7,466 nucleotides of DNA from Candidatus Saccharimonadota bacterium. GTDB taxonomy: Bacteria; Patescibacteriota; Saccharimonadia; Saccharimonadales; Saccharimonadaceae. Shown piece after piece: positions 1-5,757 of the stretch. Numbering within the stretch: position 1 is the first letter of the stretch; the number at the start of each line of letters is the position of its first letter. The position numbers and the translations under genes were made by a program. The DNA is taken from contig JAGCSL010000049.1 of assembly GCA_017964115.1 (NCBI GenBank), forward strand, positions 1-7,466, given 5' to 3'. Below the pieces are notes generated by a model. It was not told the DNA's origin. It ran no database searches and saw only the letters and a program-made list of their open reading frames with translations.

Positions 1-672
1 GCCGAAGCGATTTTCATCACTATTTGCACGATTTTCTTACCAATTATCGCAACGGAAACGCTTTGTAGCTACCTCTGCCTAAAAGTTGGCCTACAACCGG
101 CGTTGATTTACAAGTTAGTCGTAAAATTATACCCATTTATCTTACCGATTTTGCCGAATCTTGGCCATTTTATCTATGCCGTTACGGCACTAGTCTTGCC
201 AGTTGTGATTTTTCTATTCACCTACAACCTCAACCTTACTAATCGCAAAGATCAAAAACGCATTCATCGTCGCAATCGCATCATTCTTGCCGTACCGACT
301 ATTGCTGTTTTGGCCGTCATCGTATCTCTCGTGGCTGGCCTCTTCAAGCATCAGATTATTGCGATTGCTTCCGAATCGATGGAGCCAACTTTCGCTCGCG
401 GCGACGCTGTCATGGTAGAGAAATGTGCCCCCAACGAAATCAAGGAAGATGATATACTAGTATTTAAGCATGAGGGGATTATTGTCACTCATCGCGTAAC
501 GCAAATTGATAACAAAAACGGCGAGTTCTGGTTTACTACTAAAGGCGATCATAACGAAAGGGAAGACGCCTTCAAAACCAGCGGCTCACGCATAATTGGC
601 CGCGTCGTTATCATTAATAAATATATCGGCTTTCCAACTGTATGGTTGAGCGAATTATTTAAGGCGAAGTAG
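1..672 (+). CDS. SipW-like signal peptidase I (family S26B), 5' end missing
   Basis: Membrane serine peptidase that removes signal peptides from exported proteins at the outer face of the cytoplasmic membrane. The frame is open from base 1 with no stop, so the gene starts upstream and 223 codons are visible; the TTG at 103 lies inside a hydrophobic stretch and is not a credible start. Visible order: a run of hydrophobic segments (about residues 1-28, 38-75), a basic loop (NRKDQKRIHRRNR, about 81-93), a last helix (about 94-115), then the peptidase domain. The domain has SESMEP with the nucleophile Ser126 (codon 376-378), GDAVMVEK, VTHRV with His164 (codon 490-492) and TTKGDHN with Asp183. A His where bacterial LepB has the general-base Lys is the mark of the archaeal/ER/SipW branch. 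The next gene follows after 3 bases, so the two are probably cotranscribed. SipW enzymes often process dedicated substrates; the substrate here is not visible and may lie upstream. Confidence 0.9.
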   Translation, partial: AEAIFITICTIFLPIIATETLCSYLCLKVGLQPALIYKLVVKLYPFILPILPNLGHFIYAVTALVLPVVIFLFTYNLNLTNRKDQKRIHRRNRIILAVPTIAVLAVIVSLVAGLFKHQIIAIASESMEPTFARGDAVMVEKCAPNEIKEDDILVFKHEGIIVTHRVTQIDNKNGEFWFTTKGDHNEREDAFKTSGSRIIGRVVIINKYIGFPTVWLSELFKAK

Positions 673-675
673 TCT

Positions 676-1722
676 ATGGACGAAAAGATACACTACGATT
701 TAAGCAAACGCATTCTAATGATCATCTTGATTTTCACATGTGCAGTTTTTGGTGTATTTTTGTGCGTTTTGGGCTTTGCGCCACATAACGGTGCTGATTT
801 AGTCCAAACTTCCAACAATGTCGTTGACTATACTGTAAAACTCAAGCCGAACGATTATTTCGAAAAAGACACGCTCCCAGCTGGCGGCAAATATGTTGCA
901 AGTTTGATTGATCATTTCAATATTAATTTCAAAAATGATTTGAATTTTTCGCAGCCAGTTTCGGGCAATTATTCTTATCGCATTATTGCTACGATTAGCG
1001 CCGATGAAAGTAAGGGCGTAGGCAGCGCAAGCTATTGGTCGCGTGATTACGAACTTTATAAATCAGATTCGAACACCGTCGACAAAGTTCAAAAATTAAA
1101 TTTTTCTCGCACCATTGAAGTTGACTATGATTCTTATAACGATATGTTGCGTGAATTCAAACAGAGTTACTCATTATCTGCTAATGGCAAGCTAAAAATT
1201 GCCCTTGTTCTTAATGGCGAGCTAACTTCCGCTACTATGACCGAAAAAGTTCCACTCAAGTCCGAGATGAGTATGTCTGTAGCGCTCACGCAGCAGGCTG
1301 TAGAGGTGACTGTCGACACAGATGCTAAGAATAAAGAAGCCGTCCTTGCTTCTGCTCCGAAGATGAGCGAAAGCGTACTACTCGCATGTCGCATAATTGG
1401 CATGATTCTAGTTGCCGCCGCCTTTATCGCTGGCTATGCCTCACATTATGTTGGCCGCATCAAAGAAGCTAGTGTAGAATTTGACGAGAACGTCAAAAAA
1501 CTTCTTTCTTCTTACGACAGCATTATTGTCGACTTAAAAGCTGCACCAAGTTTATCGGGTATTAAGGTTTCTGAAGTTAATGATTTTGATGAACTTCTGG
1601 ACGTCTATAATTCGGTTCATATGCCGATTAATCATTATTCCAGCAAAAACACCAGTACCTTCGTTATTATTGACGACAATATGGCCTGGAAATATGTCGT
1701 CCGCCTAAGTGACTATAAATAA
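676..1722 (+). CDS. DUF5305-like two-helix membrane protein, partner of the signal peptidase
   Basis: 348-residue protein of unknown biochemical function. It has an N-terminal helix (about residues 12-34), a large predicted extracytoplasmic region (about 35-232) rich in beta-like alternating sequence, a second helix (about 233-256), and a C-terminal cytosolic domain of about 90 residues (DELLDVYNSVHMPINHY ... TFVIIDDNMAWKYVV). The VVDYTVKLKPNDYFEKDTLPAGG segment is, from memory, typical of the DUF5305 family, which is often encoded beside SipW-type peptidases. The start ATG lies 3 bases after the peptidase stop, with AAGGCGAAG just upstream as a weak ribosome site, which points to one transcript and possibly translational coupling. 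The neighbour suggests a role in handling or assembling exported substrates; this is inference from context. The family assignment is from remembered motif resemblance, not from a search. Confidence 0.75.
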   Translation: MDEKIHYDLSKRILMIILIFTCAVFGVFLCVLGFAPHNGADLVQTSNNVVDYTVKLKPNDYFEKDTLPAGGKYVASLIDHFNINFKNDLNFSQPVSGNYSYRIIATISADESKGVGSASYWSRDYELYKSDSNTVDKVQKLNFSRTIEVDYDSYNDMLREFKQSYSLSANGKLKIALVLNGELTSATMTEKVPLKSEMSMSVALTQQAVEVTVDTDAKNKEAVLASAPKMSESVLLACRIIGMILVAAAFIAGYASHYVGRIKEASVEFDENVKKLLSSYDSIIVDLKAAPSLSGIKVSEVNDFDELLDVYNSVHMPINHYSSKNTSTFVIIDDNMAWKYVVRLSDYK

Positions 1723-2331
1723 TTATTCGTGAAAATCCATTACTGCTACGGCTGGCATCTTGTCGTCAACGGTTAATGTGTTGCCGATTTCTTTCACTTT
1801 GTCGAAATGTTGCGTAAACTGATCGACCGTGCTCAATACATCGAAGCCAAAGCCCTTACCGCGATAATGCATCGGAATTACACATTTTGGTCCAATTTCG
1901 CGCGTAATATTTGCAGCCATTTCGCCATCAATCGTGAAATGACCTCCTACCGGAATCATCATCACATCGATATTTAAGAGTTGAGCCTTTTGATCTTCAT
2001 CTAGCGAGCAGCCCAAATCGCCGAAATGTGCAATTCGGTAGCCTTCGCAAGTAATTACATGAATAAGATTTGGTCCACGCAGGGCACCCTGTTGGTCGTC
2101 GTGCCAACTCTGCACAAAATCAACCTTAAAAGTATCTGGATTACCGTCAACTAATTCGACACATTCTAGGCCATAATGGTCAGTATGTTTATGCGAGTAG
2201 ATAACTGAAGTGGCCTGAGTGCGTAGGCGCTTCAATCCATCCACGCTGCCATCGCCATATGGATCGATAACTAAACTGTCTTTTCCTGATATAAGTTTGA
2301 AACAGGAATGTCCTAAATATTGAATCTTCAT
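1723..2331 (-). CDS. UlaG/YtkL-like metallo-beta-lactamase-fold metal-dependent hydrolase
   Basis: 202-residue soluble hydrolase of the metallo-beta-lactamase fold, UlaG-like branch (members include L-ascorbate-6-phosphate lactonase and many proteins of unknown substrate). It begins MKIQYLGHSCF with VIDP near residue 21, the standard opening of this branch. Metal ligands are visible: SHKHTDH (His47, His49, Asp51, His52), SWHDD (His77), AHFGDLG (His102, Asp105) and PMHYRG (His155). No signal peptide or membrane helix is seen, so it should be cytosolic. Length is normal for the short members. AAAGGAG with a 4-base spacer precedes the ATG, a strong ribosome site. The substrate cannot be inferred: no sugar or ascorbate genes are nearby. 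The stop codon directly abuts that of the convergent DUF5305-like gene with no base between. Confidence 0.9.
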   Translation of the reverse strand: MKIQYLGHSCFKLISGKDSLVIDPYGDGSVDGLKRLRTQATSVIYSHKHTDHYGLECVELVDGNPDTFKVDFVQSWHDDQQGALRGPNLIHVITCEGYRIAHFGDLGCSLDEDQKAQLLNIDVMMIPVGGHFTIDGEMAANITREIGPKCVIPMHYRGKGFGFDVLSTVDQFTQHFDKVKEIGNTLTVDDKMPAVAVMDFHE

Positions 2332-2335
2332 TGTG

Positions 2336-2340
2336 CTCCT
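2336..2340 (-). promoter_or_regulatory. Shine-Dalgarno AGGAG of the UlaG-like hydrolase gene
   Basis: On the minus strand AAAGGAG stands 4 bases before the ATG at 2331. It is worth noting because the divergent gene 47 bases away has no such site, so both initiation modes occur side by side. Confidence 0.7.
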
Positions 2341-2347
2341 TTCTTAT

Positions 2348-2356
2348 ATTGTATCA
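2348..2356 (-). promoter_or_regulatory. Extended -10 promoter (TGATACAAT) of the UlaG-like hydrolase gene
   Basis: The minus strand reads TGATACAAT: a TGn extension plus TACAAT. It leaves room for a leader of about 10 bases that contains the AGGAG ribosome site. No good -35 hexamer is seen at 16-18 bases, as expected for extended -10 promoters. It lies back to back with the promoter of the divergent gene at 2379. Confidence 0.5.
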
Positions 2357-2363
2357 AATGCTA

Positions 2364-2372
2364 TGGTAGAAT
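2364..2372 (+). promoter_or_regulatory. Extended -10 promoter (TGGTAGAAT), probably giving a leaderless mRNA
   Basis: TGG-TAGAAT ends 6 bases before the ATG at 2379. Transcription normally begins about 7 bases after the -10 hexamer, which would put +1 on or next to the A of the ATG. No Shine-Dalgarno fits in the space. The -35 region is poor. Confidence 0.5.
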
Positions 2373-2378
2373 ATCCTT

Positions 2379-3557
2379 ATGGTTAAGCCGAAGGCTAAAA
2401 CTACTAAAACCAATATTTTTGAAGAAGTCTTTCTAACTTGGAAATTGACCACGCCAGAGTTTCGCAAGAACGCCCGTAATACGATGGGAATGATGGTGCT
2501 TGTATTTATGGGCGCCTGCTGGGCGATTCAGACTGCTATTCGGATAGCGCCCGTAGCTGGTTATTTTGAAGATAGCAATTTAATTGTTGAAAAATCTTCG
2601 TTAAGCCTCAAGCTCGGCGATTATGAAGACGATAATTTCACCATGCGAATTCCAGAAGATTGGATCGTGTCTAAAACAGGTCGCAATGAAAATTCGGTAT
2701 TATACGTTCATAATCCAGACGACCTACGCTATGGCATCTTTATCCAGCTTCAATCTAAGCCTCTGATGCGCACCTATGACGAGCGTAATGTTTATCAGCG
2801 TTACGCAAATACTAACCAAGAAAAATACGGCATATATTCTTATGCACCAGTAATTCGCCTCGGTACAGTCGAAACATTTTACGGCGTATTTAATAGCTAC
2901 ACGGAAAATATCCAGTCATATCTAGAAGAATATGCCGATTTTCATTTTCCAATAGTGAAAGAGTTCAAGATGGTTGACATACATAACAATGTCACCACGT
3001 TAACGCCTGAGGCTAAGGACGATAGTAGTCTTCGCGCTACTTTTAAAACTACCGCCGACGCGTCACAGTTCTCCGAAGAGACTAATGGTGAAGGGATTTT
3101 TACCGGTACGGTTATGAGCTATGATCCGTCCGACGTAACTGGATATTATGTTGTTTATGGCACGGCATTTATTACTGTTCCGGAAGACGAACTGATCGCC
3201 CTAGCACCAACCTTGCTTGAATCATTCTCGTCGCTCAGATTCAAAAATGGTTTTGTCAAGCAAATTTCCAAACGCAAAGCCTGGGACAAGAAGGCTCCGG
3301 ATATTAATAAGCTTTTTGCAGAATCGTCCAATAATCTGCATAAACTTTGGGAGGAGCGCAATCAGGATTATGATATAGCGCGCCAAAAATGGAGCGATGA
3401 TCACATCGAACGTGAACGCGCCTGTCTTCAGAATGGCAGTAAATGCTATCGTGCATTTCGTGGATTTAATGCGGGATATCAAGGCAAAAAGTATCGCCCA
3501 GCCGAAGATGCGGACTATCTTAAACCATTAGCTGGCGAAATTATACTCAGGGATTAA
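2379..3557 (+). CDS. Single-pass membrane protein with large exported domain, function unknown
   Basis: 392 residues. A basic cytosolic N-terminus (about residues 1-34) is followed by one hydrophobic helix (about 36-58, MGMMVLVFMGACWAIQ and on) and a long extracytoplasmic part. Residues about 85-290 (NFTMRIPEDW ... LLESFSSLRF) look like a PsbP-type alpha/beta domain of the kind seen in uncharacterised exported proteins. The C-terminal 100 residues (LWEERNQDYDIARQKWSD, then YRAFRGFNAGY and KYRP) recall, from memory, the ending of uncharacterised exported Firmicutes proteins with a WxxR...D...QKxSD...YxAxxGF pattern. Cys349 and Cys356 flank the LQNGSK turn in that tail and could pair. No catalytic motif is evident. 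The ATG is chosen because a -10 hexamer ends 6 bases before it. The last 11 bases overlap the convergent methyltransferase gene. Confidence 0.8.
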   Translation: MVKPKAKTTKTNIFEEVFLTWKLTTPEFRKNARNTMGMMVLVFMGACWAIQTAIRIAPVAGYFEDSNLIVEKSSLSLKLGDYEDDNFTMRIPEDWIVSKTGRNENSVLYVHNPDDLRYGIFIQLQSKPLMRTYDERNVYQRYANTNQEKYGIYSYAPVIRLGTVETFYGVFNSYTENIQSYLEEYADFHFPIVKEFKMVDIHNNVTTLTPEAKDDSSLRATFKTTADASQFSEETNGEGIFTGTVMSYDPSDVTGYYVVYGTAFITVPEDELIALAPTLLESFSSLRFKNGFVKQISKRKAWDKKAPDINKLFAESSNNLHKLWEERNQDYDIARQKWSDDHIERERACLQNGSKCYRAFRGFNAGYQGKKYRPAEDADYLKPLAGEIILRD

Positions 3558-4050
3558 TTTTATATAGAAAATAAGCGCGACATTTTTTGACATACCTATG
3601 TCCTGGCACTTCAAAAGCATGTGAAATTAGATGGAGCGGACGTCCGAGCTTGCGGGCTTGTCCTTCGACCTTTTTGACAATCCGTTTCATATCGCGCCCA
3701 TCGCCAAATACGTAAACGACCGTGGTTTCGGCCGGTAAATCGCTATGGAAAAAGTCTCGCATTACTGTCCGCACACGTGGATTACTAATAAAGCGAATTT
3801 TTGAAATCAACACTAAAATCGGGTTCAATTCGATACCATAAGCTTTGGCGCCGCATTCGCTTGCAGCCTTCAGGACTTTCCCGTCACCCGAACCCAAGTC
3901 GACTAGTAAATCTTTTTTGCCCAATTTATACAAGTCTTTAAAAATAATCTTCAACTCCTTGCGGCGCGAAGGCACAAATGGCGCGCCCGTCAGAGCTGTG
4001 CCGCCAAATAATAAGACTAAAATAATTCCAATCCATTTTAGAACAGTCAT
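3547..4050 (-). CDS. FAM173/ANTKMT-like membrane-anchored lysine methyltransferase
   Basis: Class I SAM-dependent methyltransferase resembling the FAM173 family, whose mitochondrial members ANTKMT and ATPSCKMT trimethylate a lysine of the adenine nucleotide translocator and of ATP synthase subunit c. With the start at 4050 it has 167 residues: a helix (about 4-22), the family's pre-core GAPFVPS (22-28), motif I VDLGSGDGK (50-58), the SAM-ribose Glu in YGIELNP (71-77, Glu74), then RDFFHSDLP and VVYVFG. The PFVPS plus ELNP pair, with an N-terminal helix, distinguishes it from generic methyltransferases. An in-frame ATG at 4065 would add five residues, but it abuts a perfect TATAAT at 4057-4062 that ends 6 bases before the 4050 ATG, so 4050 is preferred. 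The substrate is unknown; a membrane protein is plausible by analogy. It overlaps the convergent gene's 3' end by 11 bases. Confidence 0.8.
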   Translation of the reverse strand: MTVLKWIGIILVLLFGGTALTGAPFVPSRRKELKIIFKDLYKLGKKDLLVDLGSGDGKVLKAASECGAKAYGIELNPILVLISKIRFISNPRVRTVMRDFFHSDLPAETTVVYVFGDGRDMKRIVKKVEGQARKLGRPLHLISHAFEVPGHRYVKKCRAYFLYKINP

Positions 4051-4056
4051 GCATTG

Positions 4057-4062
4057 ATTATA
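4057..4062 (-). promoter_or_regulatory. -10 hexamer TATAAT of the methyltransferase gene, deciding its start
   Basis: A perfect minus-strand TATAAT, 6 bases (CAATGC) before the ATG at 4050. The upstream ATG at 4065 directly abuts this hexamer, so a transcript from this promoter could not include it. No Shine-Dalgarno precedes either ATG. The -35 region is weak. Read-through from the upstream paralogue pair would still be possible and could use the longer start. Confidence 0.45.
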
Positions 4063-4087
4063 CATCGTGCAAGAGTGCAGGGATGAT

Positions 4088-5023
4088 TTATTGAAGCGTA
4101 ATTATAAAAGCCACTAAGCAGACAGCCGCTACAACGCCTAGTCCAATCGGGATTTGTTTGATGGCGCGCTTTTCGGCTGCGGCGATTTGATTACGAATAG
4201 TTAAGTTGTTAGATTTGTTGCCAATTAATACTTCGCTAGTTTCGGTTAACTTTTTGAGATCGTCGTTATAGTAGCTTGATTTAGTGTTCGAATCATAACC
4301 GCCGTACTTTTTCGGAATTAGCTTCGCGTAATCGGACGAAGTACGCATAGCACCGATGAAAATACTTATCACGATGCCAAGCAGTAGTTCTAGGATCGGG
4401 AATAGGAAGAACATTTTATGGTAAAACTCGCGCAATTGTGGCACGAACAGCGTTGCTCCTGTCACGACCGCGCCAAGTATCAGCCCAATCGGTAAGCCAA
4501 TCTTAAAACTAATCAATTCTTTAGCTTTTATAATTCGATCAAATTTAGGCGGTGCGGAAGAAATTTTCTGCAGAATCATATTATAAATATCTTCGAGATA
4601 GTGGTCGCCACTTGCTAAATCTGCCGTGACTTCAACTTTGTCTTCGTCGATAGTGAGTCTTAGCGAATTATGCATATGCTCGCCATAAGTGTTGTTCTCG
4701 CCTGGCTTATTATAGGAAACTGTGTAGTTTACGTAGATACGTTCAATTGAAAAACTTTGGTTCTTAAAGAGAGTAATAAAAGTATGATAATCATCGTAAG
4801 AAACATTGTGGTTATCGAGAAAATAAATTGAAAAACGCAGATTTCCATCAAAATAGCGTAGTGTCCATTTTTGATACTCAGTTTTTAGTGGCTCATTTTT
4901 GGCCTTCTCGTCGGCGGCAGCTTTCTTGAGTGTTTCGAGTTCATTATGCATTGCTTCAAAAATCTCAAGCAACACGTCTCTAGTAATTATTTTATTGTTA
5001 GAATTTACAATCATTTCGCTCAT
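4088..5023 (-). CDS. Membrane protein with three helices, paralogue of its upstream neighbour, function unknown
   Basis: 311 residues, not recognised as a named family. The N-terminal 30-60 residues are heptad-like (LETLKKAAADEKAKNEPLKT), a short coiled coil. A soluble domain follows to about residue 160, with YVNYTVSYN near 100-108 and a tail DIYNMILQKISS near 145-156. Then come two hydrophobic helices (about 173-195 and 205-226), a polar loop of about 65 residues, and a C-terminal helix (about 291-310). The N-terminal domain aligns by eye with the whole upstream protein: AKNE-x-L in the coiled coil, VNYTVSY against VNLNLSY, and ILQKISSAP against IETKLSQFP. The ATG is 4 bases after the upstream stop, with GAGG 9 bases before it, so the two are surely cotranscribed. 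Two pairing hydrophobic segments followed by a lone C-terminal helix suggest the soluble domain faces the cytosol, but topology is unproven. Confidence 0.75.
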   Translation of the reverse strand: MSEMIVNSNNKIITRDVLLEIFEAMHNELETLKKAAADEKAKNEPLKTEYQKWTLRYFDGNLRFSIYFLDNHNVSYDDYHTFITLFKNQSFSIERIYVNYTVSYNKPGENNTYGEHMHNSLRLTIDEDKVEVTADLASGDHYLEDIYNMILQKISSAPPKFDRIIKAKELISFKIGLPIGLILGAVVTGATLFVPQLREFYHKMFFLFPILELLLGIVISIFIGAMRTSSDYAKLIPKKYGGYDSNTKSSYYNDDLKKLTETSEVLIGNKSNNLTIRNQIAAAEKRAIKQIPIGLGVVAAVCLVAFIITLQ

Positions 5024-5027
5024 AGAA

Positions 5028-5552
5028 CTATGCCTCGTCTATAGAAAAGATTGTACGTATCGCAGGGAACTGACTCAGTTTTGTTTCTATGGTCTTCTTG
5101 ATGGTGTCAAATTCTGCATCTTCCTCGTTCGATTCGTAGGCGAAAAAGCTACTATTGAGCTCGAAACGAACTTCGAATTCGCGCTTGTGATCTACGAGGC
5201 TATCATTTTTGCCACTACGGTAACTCAAGTTTAGATTAACTGCTACATGCTTCGGCGCTGCATAAGTCTTATTAATTGTCGCCGCGTGATATGCGTCATA
5301 AGTATCAAAGTAGATAAAACTCTGCACGGCATCATAGACTTGGATTTGAAACTTAGTGCTATAACTTTCCTTATGTTCAAATTCCTGGAAACTATAGTTA
5401 AGTTGCTCGTTCTTGGCGACATCATCGTCGATTTTCTTTCTAAGCGCAGCATATTGTGCTTCGCAATATTTAATCATGTCATCGACATATTCGCTTACTG
5501 GCAGCAAATCGCGGTAAAATTTCTTATCTTTGATGAGTTTTACGTTATCCAT
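5028..5552 (-). CDS. Soluble coiled-coil/beta protein, first of a tandem paralogue pair, function unknown
   Basis: 174 residues, acidic and lysine-rich, with no signal peptide or membrane helix. Residues about 20-50 form a likely coiled coil (YCEAQYAALRKKIDDDVAKN), followed by an alpha/beta domain rich in Tyr and Phe (FIYFDTYDAYHAA, then VNLNLSYRSGKND near 105-117) and a helical end (IKKTIETKLSQFP). It matches the soluble half of the following gene product in order and length but lacks its membrane part. I do not recognise a family and see no catalytic motif. The ATG is chosen because a TGCTAAAAT promoter element ends 7 bases before it and no earlier in-frame start fits. It heads the two- or three-gene minus-strand unit and is divergent from the tRNA-Lys gene. 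Confidence 0.75.
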   Translation of the reverse strand: MDNVKLIKDKKFYRDLLPVSEYVDDMIKYCEAQYAALRKKIDDDVAKNEQLNYSFQEFEHKESYSTKFQIQVYDAVQSFIYFDTYDAYHAATINKTYAAPKHVAVNLNLSYRSGKNDSLVDHKREFEVRFELNSSFFAYESNEEDAEFDTIKKTIETKLSQFPAIRTIFSIDEA

Positions 5553-5559
5553 TAACGAT

Positions 5560-5568
5560 ATTTTAGCA
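5560..5568 (-). promoter_or_regulatory. Extended -10 promoter (TGCTAAAAT) of the tandem paralogue unit
   Basis: The minus strand reads TGC-TAAAAT, ending 7 bases before the ATG at 5552. Transcription start would fall on or beside the start codon, and the 7-base gap ATCGTTA holds no Shine-Dalgarno. No clear -35 is seen. It is divergent from the tRNA-Lys promoter. Confidence 0.5.
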
Positions 5569-5591
5569 CAAGAATATTGTCATTTGTTCTC

Positions 5592-5620
5592 TTGCCAAAA
5601 AGCGGAAAGTTTGGTATAAT
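5592..5620 (+). promoter_or_regulatory. tRNA-Lys promoter (TTGCCA, 17 bases, TATAAT)
   Basis: TTGCCA at 5592-5597 and a perfect TATAAT at 5615-5620 are separated by 17 bases, and TGG precedes the -10. This is the strongest promoter in the window and stands about 15 bases before the mature tRNA 5' end, leaving a short leader for RNase P removal. Confidence 0.85.
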
Positions 5621-5635
5621 ACGCGAAGTGAGTAT

Positions 5636-5712
5636 GGGCCGGTAGCTCAGCTGGTTAGAGCACGAGCCTCTTAAGCTTGGTGTCGTGGGTTCGAGTCCCA
5701 CCCGGCTCACCA
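5636..5712 (+). tRNA. tRNA-Lys, anticodon CUU
   Basis: A complete 77-base cloverleaf folds by hand. The acceptor stem is GGGCCGG/CCGGCTC with one G-U pair; the D stem is GCTC/GAGC with a GG-containing loop; the anticodon stem is CGAGC/GCTTG with loop CTCTTAA, giving anticodon CTT at 5670-5672 (reads AAG lysine codons). The variable loop is 5 bases, the T stem is GTGGG/CCCAC with loop TTCGAGT, the discriminator is A, and CCA is encoded at 5710-5712. It is a single-gene transcription unit with its own promoter, ending in a hairpin shared with the convergent flavodoxin gene. Confidence 0.97.
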
Positions 5713-5719
5713 TATGAAG

Positions 5720-5757
5720 AAAAAACAAGCCCCGCAGACGCAGAGCTTATTTTTATT
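5720..5757. terminator. Bidirectional terminator between tRNA-Lys and the flavodoxin gene
   Basis: The inverted repeat at 5727-5748 has a 9-base stem and 4-base loop. It is flanked by six A on the left (a T run for the minus strand) and ATTTTTATT on the right (for the plus strand). In minus-strand RNA the two imperfect positions are G-U pairs, so the stem is complete and followed by TTTTTT. In plus-strand RNA the same positions are C-A mismatches. It is therefore better as the terminator of the flavodoxin operon than of the tRNA. Confidence 0.7.

Noticed and set aside
103..105. TTG as the true start of the signal peptidase
   Set aside because: The frame is open to base 1, the upstream 34 codons are hydrophobic and consistent with a membrane segment, and no ribosome site precedes the TTG.
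2349..2354. TTGTAT as a -35 element for the gene at 2379
   Set aside because: Only 12 bases separate it from TAGAAT, too short; these bases are better explained as the minus-strand -10.
3845..4057. Plus-strand frame of about 70 codons
   Set aside because: Antisense to the methyltransferase core, which has clear family motifs; the antisense translation shows none.
5247..5555. Plus-strand frame of about 100 codons opposite the 174-residue protein
   Set aside because: The minus-strand frame has a promoter at the right distance and a paralogue next door; the plus-strand frame is a shadow rich in Ile, Leu and Cys without a ribosome site.
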